Below, piece by piece: positions 1 through 6,127 of a stretch of DNA of 40,323 nucleotides. Every line of letters starts with the position of its first letter. The first letter of the stretch is position 1. A model generated the notes under the pieces. That model ran no database searches and was not told the origin of the DNA. It saw nothing but the letters and a program-made list of their open reading frames with translations. The translations under genes were made by a program, and so were the position numbers. The DNA comes from Prevotella sp. HJM029 (GTDB lineage Bacteria; Bacteroidota; Bacteroidia; Bacteroidales; Bacteroidaceae), in NCBI RefSeq assembly GCF_000599605.1, contig NZ_KK082678.1:1-40323 (forward strand). Reading direction: 5' to 3'.

Positions 1-11
1 AAAACACATCC

Positions 12-19
12 TACTTTTG
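12..19 (+). promoter_or_regulatory. Bacteroidota -7 box for the first HTH gene
   Basis: TACTTTTG matches the Bacteroidota -7 consensus TAnnTTTG exactly. It lies 62 nt before the ATG at 82, so the leader would be about 57 nt. The -33 region would fall at or before the window edge and cannot be judged. Confidence 0.5.
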
Positions 20-81
20 CAGGCAGAAACGTGCGGTAAGACGCAAAACAATAAGGAATTACAAACAAAACAACAAAAAAT

Positions 82-384
82 ATGGGATATTTTATCATTA
101 CAGATTCAAACTGGGCAAAGCTGAGGAACGAAATACTCAGTCTTGCCGAGATCTGCCACAAGGCATTCGGAGAACAGAGCAGGCACACCGATTGGCTGCA
201 CAACGGTGATGTGTGCAGGCTGCTCAACATCAGCAAGCGCACTTTACAGCACTACCGTGATACGGGCGTGTTGCCCTTTGCCCAAATCGGGCATAAGTGC
301 TACTACAAGCGTGAGGATGTAGAGGGGTTACTTCAAACCAAAATAGAGAAATCAAAAACAGACAAAGTTAAGGACAACAAATAA
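82..384 (+). CDS. Helix-turn-helix (HTH_17/excisionase-type) protein
   Basis: A 100-residue protein with a MerR/excisionase-like winged helix at about residues 42-85 (DVCRLLNISKRTLQHYRDTG, then GHKCYYKREDVEGLL). This layout is usual for small DNA-binding proteins carried by Bacteroidetes integrative elements, where they direct excision or control transfer genes. The basic Lys-rich tail may also bind DNA. A second protein of the same family follows after 12 nt, so the two are almost certainly co-transcribed. The rest of the parent element, if present, lies left of the window. The domain is clear from the sequence; the role in excision is inferred from family context. Confidence 0.85.
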   Translation: MGYFIITDSNWAKLRNEILSLAEICHKAFGEQSRHTDWLHNGDVCRLLNISKRTLQHYRDTGVLPFAQIGHKCYYKREDVEGLLQTKIEKSKTDKVKDNK

Positions 385-396
385 GGCAAGAGTATT

Positions 397-744
397 ATGG
401 AATCAGTAAGGGACTTGAATATGGAGGCGGATGATATGCAGGTGGTGCTGTCCGCACTCAAAGGAGTAAGCAAGCGGATAAAGGAAGTGGCACAGACACA
501 CAAGCCACTATTTGGCGGTGAACATTTCCTTACGGGCAAGGAAGTGTGCGAGCGGCTGTATATCAGCCCTCGCACCTTGCAAGACTATCGGGATAGGAGG
601 ATTCTTCCCTACACGCAGTTTGCAGGGAAGATACTATATAAGGCTTCAGATTTGGAAAGATTGTTTGAGAATAACTATAAAAACAGTAAATTAGAAAACG
701 TTTGCGACTGTGGCTACAAACGCGGTATCTCAAAAGTTGATTGA
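397..744 (+). CDS. Second helix-turn-helix (HTH_17) protein
   Basis: A 115-residue paralogue of the preceding gene. The core GKEVCERLYISPRTLQDYRD and the following YKASDLERLFE match its neighbour in spacing and pattern. Residues 1-40 form a predicted helix that could mediate dimerisation. Tandem HTH_17 genes of about 100 and 115 residues are a hallmark of Bacteroidales mobile elements. The tail after the HTH (ENVCDCGYKRGISKVD) looks untidy and an overlapping open frame continues to 892, so the 3' end may have been altered. The DNA-binding call is firm; the target sites are unknown. Confidence 0.82.
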   Translation: MESVRDLNMEADDMQVVLSALKGVSKRIKEVAQTHKPLFGGEHFLTGKEVCERLYISPRTLQDYRDRRILPYTQFAGKILYKASDLERLFENNYKNSKLENVCDCGYKRGISKVD

Positions 745-918
745 ATACAGACACAATGTCGGTTTGAGTTCCATCAATGCCAAACAACAGAAGTTGCTGA
801 AATATACATCAACGATGGCAATAATCAAAGAACTTTATCAGCTCTCCATGCGACAAAGTTACAATGCGTGTATAATGCAGAGTTTTTTATGACATAGTAT
901 AAAATTTATATCATATTC

Positions 919-946
919 TTGTGCAATGGCACAATCTTTGTATAAT
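919..946 (+). promoter_or_regulatory. Promoter with overlapping palindromic operator
   Basis: TTGTGC-aatg-GCACAA is a perfect inverted repeat (6-bp arms) at 919-934. The same TTGTGC lies 16 nt before a perfect TATAAT (941-946), which resembles a housekeeping-type -35/-10 promoter. AATCTTTG at 933-940 is one mismatch from the Bacteroidota -7 box. Transcription would start near 950, just ahead of the ATG at 972. A dimeric repressor bound to the palindrome would block the promoter. Confidence 0.45.
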
Positions 947-971
947 CCTTATGAAACTAACATCTAAATTT

Positions 972-1835
972 ATGGAAGAAAGAAGAATCCTCAATCGACG
1001 AACTACATGGCACTTGATTAATATCAAAGCAAGAACAGGACAGAATATAGAACACTATGTGTCAGCTTTTCAAAACTTGTTTTCTGAAGATCCTTTGGTA
1101 GCATTGCCCATAGGTAAAAGTGGTAGCTTAAAATCAGTAGAGTTTAGTGAGCTGTTGGATGAAAATCAACAGCCCAACTGGATTAAGATCAACATCCTCT
1201 CGTATGTAATTATAGACCCAAATGCTTTTTATAATCGTAGAAGTCAGCAAGATTTACACTTAGAATGGGATGCAGATGTCGTTGCTAACAAAAAGGAAGC
1301 AGAACTGTATTTTATTCCTTCTGTACACATGTTGGCTGTCAGAAAGTCTTCTCCAATAAGTTTAAAAAGCACAATCCTATATCTATCAGAGGCACTGAAC
1401 AGAATCGAGCCAAATACTTTTGACGTTGATGTTGTGGTGGAAAGAGATGCTTTAGACCGTATATTGTCTGCACATGCTGTATGTAAATTGGAAGCCGACA
1501 TATCTTTTTCTAACCCAGGACACACCGATGGATTTTATGCTGCTTTTGACTCGAAACTTCGTACCATGAATCCTAGTCGGTTTCATGTTACGGCTGAAGG
1601 CTCATTAGATTGTCCCTTACAAGATGAAGATGATGGTATGTTACAGACTGTGGTAAACTTGTCAGAGCAAAATGGAACTGTAAAAGCTACCATTCAGCCA
1701 ACAGAGGGTTCTAAACTTGAAGTCATTGATAGTAAAGATCATCCAAAAGTGCTAACAATTCCACAGATTATCAATGGCTTTTGCTCAACAATATACAATG
1801 AATTGAAAACACGATATGGAAATCATCATGAGTAA
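972..1835 (+). CDS. DUF4747-like protein, first gene of a two-gene unit
   Basis: A soluble protein of 287 residues with no signal peptide or membrane segment. I chose ATG 972 because the promoter-like sequence ends near 946; ATG 951 and GTG 921 are in frame upstream. The N-terminal part (WHLINIKARTGQNIEHYVSAF) and the motif RDALDRILS at about residues 158-166 resemble what I recall of the DUF4747 family, whose function I do not know. No nuclease, kinase or nucleotidyltransferase motif is visible. It overlaps the next gene, a four-helix membrane protein, by 8 nt. A soluble protein coupled to a small membrane protein recalls phage-exclusion pairs such as lambda RexA/RexB, so a sensor role in defence is plausible. 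That role is inference. Confidence 0.6.
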   Translation: MEERRILNRRTTWHLINIKARTGQNIEHYVSAFQNLFSEDPLVALPIGKSGSLKSVEFSELLDENQQPNWIKINILSYVIIDPNAFYNRRSQQDLHLEWDADVVANKKEAELYFIPSVHMLAVRKSSPISLKSTILYLSEALNRIEPNTFDVDVVVERDALDRILSAHAVCKLEADISFSNPGHTDGFYAAFDSKLRTMNPSRFHVTAEGSLDCPLQDEDDGMLQTVVNLSEQNGTVKATIQPTEGSKLEVIDSKDHPKVLTIPQIINGFCSTIYNELKTRYGNHHE

Positions 1836-2349
1836 GCGAGAAAATCCATTTGGATGGAAAAATATGCTTTGCAACTACACACTCTGTGAGTTCGCCAAGG
1901 ATAGTACCTTTCCTCTTATCATTTCATTTCTACTTTGTGTAATGGCTGCTGTAAGTTCATTAGATATATATAAACAGCTGCTTAAATTACTACAGATTGG
2001 CATAAGTATCGTTCCTTTGATGGCTGCATTCATCTTGACAGCATACACCATTATTTTATCGTTCTTTATGGGAGAAAAGTGTAAAGATATCAAAGATGAT
2101 TCAAAAGGGAAAGAGCCTATAGAGAATTTAAACTCAAGTTTCGCCGTATGTTTGTTTGCTTCAGCTGCTTCTATAATAGTTTTGGTAGTAGCAACATGCA
2201 TAGCAAATATGGAGTTTATTTCTGTTTATTCTAATTGGGTAAATTATCCCACCTATTTTATCGTCTGCTACCTTACCGTGTTTTCTATATCCGTTCTTGT
2301 TGGTATTATCATCGATATTTATAACATTGGGCAAACTACAATATTGTAA
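1828..2349 (+). CDS. Small four-helix membrane protein partnered with the DUF4747-like gene
   Basis: A protein of 173 residues with four hydrophobic stretches: around LIISFLLCVMAAVSS, GISIVPLMAAFILTAYTIIL, AVCLFASAASIIVLVVA and FIVCYLTVFSISVLVGIII. A charged cytosolic-type loop (KCKDIKDDSKGKEP) lies between helices 2 and 3. The ATG at 1828 sits inside the ATGAGTAA that ends the upstream gene, which implies translational coupling; an in-frame ATG at 1816 is also possible. I recognise no family. Small four-helix proteins next to soluble partners often act as membrane-permeabilising effectors in abortive-infection systems. That role is inferred from architecture alone. A strong terminator follows 5 nt after the stop. 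Confidence 0.75.
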   Translation: MSKRENPFGWKNMLCNYTLCEFAKDSTFPLIISFLLCVMAAVSSLDIYKQLLKLLQIGISIVPLMAAFILTAYTIILSFFMGEKCKDIKDDSKGKEPIENLNSSFAVCLFASAASIIVLVVATCIANMEFISVYSNWVNYPTYFIVCYLTVFSISVLVGIIIDIYNIGQTTIL

Positions 2350-2354
2350 GTTGA

Positions 2355-2382
2355 GAGCCGACCGCATCACTACGGCCGGCTC
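2355..2382. terminator. Bidirectional hairpin between converging genes
   Basis: GAGCCGACCG at 2355-2364 pairs with CGGCCGGCTC at 2373-2382 (9 of 10 positions) around an 8-nt loop. It sits between the converging membrane-protein gene (+) and the HU gene (-). No long T-tract follows on the plus strand. Confidence 0.65.
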
Positions 2383-2415
2383 AAAACAAATTAGAGAGTT
2401 ATAAAACAAATTACA

Positions 2416-2895
2416 TCAAGGCTGGGTGTTTATATCATCGCCCGATGTTGAGTCTGGATTATCCGTATCCACCTTGCCTTTCCATTCCTCCCATTCGATG
2501 TCCACATCTGTCAGGCTGCGAACCGCACAGCGGCCGCCGCCCATGGCTCTTGTGCCACCTCCACGAAATCGGGTTTCGGGAATGAAGCGCACGCGCACAC
2601 CGTTGATGAGCGCAGCGGTTACTTCCTTTTCTGTATCGACACCGTTATTATTCGTCGCCGCCGTGAAATAGAAAGAGCCGATACCGTCTAATTTCACCGA
2701 ACGACCCTGCACTATGTAGTCGCCCATCACGCCGCCGAGTGCCGTCAGAACGGCACGCACATCGGCAGGGCTTACGGTCGATTCGGCTGCCACACGCTTC
2801 GCCACTTGCTCCGTCGTAATGGCAGAGCCTACGAGAACGGATTTGGGATACCACTTGCTGTTCACTTTCATCTGTACTTTCTTGTAGAATGCCAT
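2416..2895 (-). CDS. HU family DNA-binding protein (HU-HIG type)
   Basis: A 159-residue Bacteroidota HU-like protein. It opens with MAFYKKVQMKVNSKWYPKSV, then shows the HU dimerisation helices (TEQVAKRVAAESTVSPADVRAVLTALG at about 29-55, written here only to mark the region by its ends TEQVA and LTALG). The beta-arm region is SVKLDGIGSFYFTA, as in the HU-HIG family. An extra acidic, low-complexity tail (residues about 137-159, DTDNPDSTSGDD) is typical of this clade. It probably binds DNA as a dimer in the nucleoid. A strong hairpin lies 60-90 nt upstream of the start. Confidence 0.9.
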   Translation of the reverse strand: MAFYKKVQMKVNSKWYPKSVLVGSAITTEQVAKRVAAESTVSPADVRAVLTALGGVMGDYIVQGRSVKLDGIGSFYFTAATNNNGVDTEKEVTAALINGVRVRFIPETRFRGGGTRAMGGGRCAVRSLTDVDIEWEEWKGKVDTDNPDSTSGDDINTQP

Positions 2896-2954
2896 AGGTT
2901 TGATTGTTTTGTGCCGAAAGCGGTTGAAATGTTAATAACGACTAAAGTATAAGT

Positions 2955-2987
2955 AGTGGGGCACTGAAGTATAAGTAGTGCCCCACT
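2955..2987. repeat. 11-bp perfect inverted repeat with embedded direct repeat
   Basis: AGTGGGGCACT (2955-2965) is the exact reverse complement of AGTGCCCCACT (2977-2987). The spacer repeats the sequence AAGTATAAGTAGTG that also precedes the left arm (about 2945 and 2968). It lies upstream of the HU gene and downstream of the minus-strand peptide gene. It could be a terminator for the latter or an operator for the former. Confidence 0.55.
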
Positions 2988-3049
2988 GAAGTAGGACTTG
3001 TCGTCATATCAATCTACACCACTCACCGGCTGGTTAATGATAGGAAATT

Positions 3050-3193
3050 TTAGTCCTGTGTATATAAATAGACGCAGAATCCCCAAATGGCGAACCCCAT
3101 CAGGCAAAGCAGCCAAAAAGCGGTTTTCATTATCAGCCCCATCGACCTCTTGCGTCTCATCTCGTGATGGAAATGTTCCCTTGCGTCTTGCAT
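3050..3193 (-). CDS. Possible small single-pass membrane protein
   Basis: A weakly supported 47-residue open frame. It has a basic N-terminus (about 20 residues, rich in H, R and K), then one hydrophobic helix (AFWLLCLMGFAIWGFCVYLY) and a short tail. The frame is open further upstream to 3328, but that part looks like noise overlapping the peptide gene. If real, it would be the second gene after the YxKP peptide at 3316-3516. No ribosome-binding site is evident, which is not decisive in Bacteroidota. Confidence 0.3.
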   Translation of the reverse strand: MQDAREHFHHEMRRKRSMGLIMKTAFWLLCLMGFAIWGFCVYLYTQD

Positions 3194-3315
3194 CTTCCGT
3201 GAAGTTTTTGTCGGGTGGGGACTCCTGTCTTCGCCCTGAATCACATATAAGTCTTGTCGTAGGGAAAGAGACTGCCGTGCCCGCCAAATGTTTGGCATGG
3301 CACGGCAGACCTTTG

Positions 3316-3516
3316 TCAGTCTTCCCAAGGACTGTAGTTTGGCAACTCCTCATCGTCAGAGAAGAAGCCTCGCTTGGCACCGATGTCGTCCTCATCACCG
3401 GCATCAATACCGTGGTCAGGATTGTTGTCCACCCCGATACTCCAAATTTCCATCAGGGAGTTGACATTCACCTTGATTGCCTCCGTAAGAGGTTTTATAT
3501 ATGTTTTTTTCTTCAT
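3316..3516 (-). CDS. Small YxKP-motif peptide (copy A)
   Basis: A 66-residue peptide beginning MKKKTYIKPLTEAIKVNV and ending in an acidic, Gly/Asp-rich tail (DAGDEDDIGAKRGFFSDDEE). The N-terminal pattern (basic start, Y-x-K-P, then a short beta-like stretch) recurs in two other small genes here (14517-14729 and 40115-40285), so I treat it as a family. AGGAGG lies just upstream of the ATG. Such genes are common as unannotated proteins in Prevotella. Function is unknown; there is no classical signal peptide. An IS inserted 34 nt upstream of the ATG has probably removed the native promoter. Confidence 0.7.
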   Translation of the reverse strand: MKKKTYIKPLTEAIKVNVNSLMEIWSIGVDNNPDHGIDAGDEDDIGAKRGFFSDDEELPNYSPWED

Positions 3517-3549
3517 TTTTATTTCCTCCTTATTATTTTATGATTACCT

Positions 3550-4633
3550 GGCCTATATGACAAAAATGTGCTTAAAATCCTTGTAACTATCTAATAATCA
3601 TTATCTTTGTTCTATTTATATGGCAAAAAATCTGCTTTTATTGTGGGTCAAAATCGACTATAAAACGTGGTCATCTTAATGGTAGTCAACGCTGGCATTG
3701 TAAGTGCTGTAAGAGGAGCTTTGTTGGATATAAGCGCCTTACCAATACCATTGTCAATAATCGTTATTCCAAGGGTAATCTAACAGTCAAAGATCTATCA
3801 GAGGAGTACGGTGTTTCAACCAGAACTATTTATAGAAAACTCACTAAAACTTATAAAGAAGAACTTCCCAACCTTCTTGTTCGTCCTGTAGTAGTTTTAA
3901 TGGATGCCACCTATTGGGGACGTAATTTTGGTGTCGTTATCATGAAGGATTCATTGTCTGGTGATGTACTTTGGTTTAAGTTTATCAATAGGCATGAACG
4001 TCTTGAAGACTATAAGGAGGGCATAAGCTACTTGGAGTCACTTGGATATACCATTCAAGGGCTTGTATGCGATGGTTTTAAGGGACTTAGGCAAGCTTTT
4101 CCCAATTATAAATTCCAACTATGCCAGTTCCATCAAGTAATGACTATAAAGACAAAACTAACTTCAAGACCCAAGCTTGAGGCTTCAAAAGAACTGCTTG
4201 AAATATCCAAGATGTTATGTCATACGGACAAGGAGTCCTTTATTGGGGCTTTAAAGAAATGGTACACCAAGTGGGAGGATTTTCTTAAGGAACGGACAAC
4301 AACAGAAGATGGAAAATCACATTATACTCATAAAGCTCTACGTAGTGCTTTTTTGAGCCTTAAAAGGAATATGTCGTCATTGTGGACATACTATGATTAC
4401 CCTGAGTTGAAGGCGCCAAATACAAACAATGCCATTGAATCACTCAATGCAGATTTAAAGACAAAATTGAACCTACACAAGGGGATCAGTATGGAAAGAA
4501 GAAAGATCTTCATCCAAGACTTTATAAAGTCCCATTCTCCTAAGAAATAAAAGGGAAGTCGGAGATTTTAAGCACATTTTTGTCACATAAGAGAAAACGA
4601 CGCTAAAATAAGCACATTTTTGTCATATAGGCC
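3550..4633 (+). mobile_element. IS256-family-type insertion sequence
   Basis: A 1,084-bp element bounded by perfect 25-bp inverted repeats that begin GGCCTATATGAC on the left (3550-3574) and end GTCATATAGGCC on the right (4609-4633). A second copy of the right-end motif (ATTTTAAGCACATTTTTGTC) lies about 35 nt inside the right end. That inner copy matches the left repeat over a longer stretch than the outer one. The flanks (left GATTACCT, right ACGATATG) show no target-site duplication. The element separates a YxKP peptide gene from a truncated surface-protein gene, which fits an IS-adjacent deletion. Confidence 0.85.
3620..4550 (+). CDS. IS256-family transposase, variant Zn-binding type, with 5' frameshift
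   Basis: From about 3624 one frame encodes a zinc-ribbon (CFYCGS, then CKCC), an HTH (VKDLSEEYGVSTRTIYRKL) and a DDE catalytic domain (MDATYWGRNFGV, VCDGFKGL, QFHQ, NNAIES). The natural start ATGGCA at 3620 is one frame off: the A-tract at 3625-3630 has six A, while five would give MAKICFYCGS in frame. The product would be about 309 residues, normal for this group. As it stands, expression needs slippage on the A6 tract, a non-ATG start, or initiation at ATG 3900, which would lose the DNA-binding part. The catalytic residues look intact. Confidence 0.8.
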
Positions 4634-5045
4634 ACGATATGCCAATATTCGTACAACTTGCCGGAATAGTTACAGACTGTAAATCGGGTGCGTTGGTTCC
4701 ACCTGCGTTCTGAATGAAGGAACCTTCGCTGATTTTCGTGAGTGTGTTAGGAAACACTACGCTCGTAACGCCACCTTTCACGGTACTGCCTTCTTTTGTA
4801 CTCGTCACTTTGTAGAACTCTTGGTTGCGCTCATTCTTTACACTCTCCGGCACATTGACCGTACCACTGCCGCCGATACTTACAATAGTTACTTCATTGT
4901 CGTGCGCCGTCGACAAATCTTGCTTTGTAATCTCATAGGTGGTACCATCCACCGTGAACTGCGTTCCCACCGTTTGGGAAAACGTGCCTGTCGCAGACAT
5001 GATCAATGCCAGCAACAGTAATAATAAATGTTTCGTTTGGCTCAT
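4623..5045 (-). pseudogene. BspA-like leucine-rich-repeat surface protein, truncated by IS
   Basis: The N-terminal part of an exported surface protein. A signal peptide (MSQTKHLLLLLLALIMSATG) precedes a region typical of BspA-type LRR proteins (FTVDGTTYEITK, then VTSVVFPNTLTKISEGSF and LQSVTIPASCTNIG). Native sequence stops at the IS boundary (4633/4634), and the stop codon TGA is supplied by the IS inverted repeat. The remaining repeats and any sorting domain are missing on the other side of the IS. BspA-like proteins mediate adhesion in oral Bacteroidota; this copy probably yields only a short secreted fragment. A structured leader lies upstream. Confidence 0.8.
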
Positions 5046-5560
5046 AATAAAATAATTAATTCTGTTTTTATCCTTATTTATAACTCTGGTTTATTTCTAA
5101 AAGACCTCGTAAAACGGAGTTTATATCCGTTGGCAGAAACTTGGCCAACGGACACGACAAAACAGGCAACGGAATCTCTTGCGAGTCCTTTGCCCAAAGG
5201 CTTTGCGCCGTTTTTCACGCGCGCGTATAATAAGATGTTTGTGTAAGGAGTTACGCCAGTAGCGCCTATGAGAGAGTAATAAATTATTTGGAACTGCCAA
5301 ATAATCCAACGACAAAATCACAGGAAAATCTTGTTTCTCCTGCGCCACACATACACCTTTCCTATATAAGGAAATATGCCGCTGATAGCCGTTGCCTCTA
5401 ATCCGTTCATTGAATGATAGTTATAATCGGGTGCAAAGATAGTAAAAGTTTCAGAAACTTGTAAGGAAAAACGGGAATAGATGTGGAAATGGCGTGCAAA
5501 TGAATGCACTTGGCCACACGCTATCCAATTAGCAATGCTCTTGGTCATCGTATGACTCTG
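5046..5560. other. Structured noncoding leader region
   Basis: No convincing gene occurs here. Read on the minus strand, a -7 box at 5434-5441 is followed by about 390 nt of hairpin-rich sequence before the BspA-like start. The hairpins are TTATTTGG/CCAAATAA (5284-5304), CCTTTG/CAAAGG (about 5180-5195), GTTGGC/GCCAAC (5129-5149) and ACGGA/TCCGT (5114-5130), with a CGCGCG run near 5220. Several of these motifs recur at 39857-39985, upstream of another small gene. Confidence 0.4.
5434..5441 (-). promoter_or_regulatory. Bacteroidota -7 box reading toward the BspA-like gene
   Basis: On the minus strand TATCTTTG matches TAnnTTTG exactly and is followed by GCACCC. The -33 element is not clear. Transcription would run through about 390 nt of structured leader into the truncated BspA-like gene. 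Confidence 0.4.
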
Positions 5561-6127
5561 TTATTCAACGGACTTAATTTCCACTGTTAATTCATCTTTA
5601 TGCTGTTTGAAATATTGCACGACATTGACAGTCGGGATGTCCAGTGTCTTGCATATAAAAGGTATCTTCCGAAAAAGTTTTCCATCGTTCTGATAAATAC
5701 TTTCCTCGGTAAGAATTTGGACAGGCTCAAGAGTCTTTTTCTCTTGCATCGCATACACGATTATGGTGCAATCTGTACCCCGTACATACGCTTCGCGTTC
5801 ATTCTGGTATGCGTCCTCATCGCCTTGAAGTTTAATTTTCTTATAGGCTCTATCAACAAAACTGTTGTCAAGCATGTTATAAAATCTTGGAGATGGTACC
5901 AAACCTGTGGTAGAACATACATACTTTTTGTCCTGTAAGCACTTGAATGTCTCATATGCAATTCCCTTGTCAATATTTCTGATTTCCCCAACAACCTTAT
6001 CCAGAAGAACAAGCGAGCCATTCTCCATTTCGTTTTTCAGAAATGACTCCAAGGTCTCGGTACTATCAAAAGGTTGGTAAGACTGAGCCATTCGGACTAA
6101 AGAAGATGTATCGACGATTGTTCTCAT
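5561..6127 (-). CDS. DUF4411 family protein (PIN-like), probable toxin
   Basis: A 188-residue protein with PIN-like acidic residues: an N-terminal VDTSSLV, a central cluster around GDEDAYQNEREAYVRGTDC, and ILTEESIYQNDGKLFRKIPFICKTLDIPT near the end (segments quoted in part to locate them). The pattern of an N-terminal Asp, central Glu/Asp and a C-terminal 'KIPFICKTLDI' block is that of DUF4411, a family found next to ImmA/IrrE peptidases. PIN domains are usually metal-dependent RNases. Its start ATG (6125-6127) overlaps the stop of the upstream ImmA/IrrE gene by 4 nt, so the two are translationally coupled. By analogy this gene is the toxin and its partner the regulator or antitoxin. Confidence 0.8.
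   Translation of the reverse strand: MRTIVDTSSLVRMAQSYQPFDSTETLESFLKNEMENGSLVLLDKVVGEIRNIDKGIAYETFKCLQDKKYVCSTTGLVPSPRFYNMLDNSFVDRAYKKIKLQGDEDAYQNEREAYVRGTDCTIIVYAMQEKKTLEPVQILTEESIYQNDGKLFRKIPFICKTLDIPTVNVVQYFKQHKDELTVEIKSVE

Larger units (their letters stand above)
2896..3315. other. Stretch between HU and the YxKP peptide gene
   Basis: This 420-nt stretch holds the inverted repeat at 2955-2987 and one weak small open frame at 3050-3193. I see no other gene and no clear -7 box for HU. Confidence 0.4.

Noticed and set aside
710-892. Open frame after the second HTH gene (MATNAVSQKLIEYRH...)
   Set aside because: It overlaps the HTH gene end and has no family resemblance. It may be a remnant of the longer original 3' end, but I cannot show this.
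3009-3407. 132-residue minus-strand open frame antisense to nothing and overlapping the YxKP gene
   Set aside because: It is a frame shadow of the YxKP peptide gene with no motif of its own.
5028-5246. Plus-strand open frame in the structured leader
   Set aside because: It lies over strong hairpins and has no start context or conserved pattern; the minus-strand leader explains the region better.
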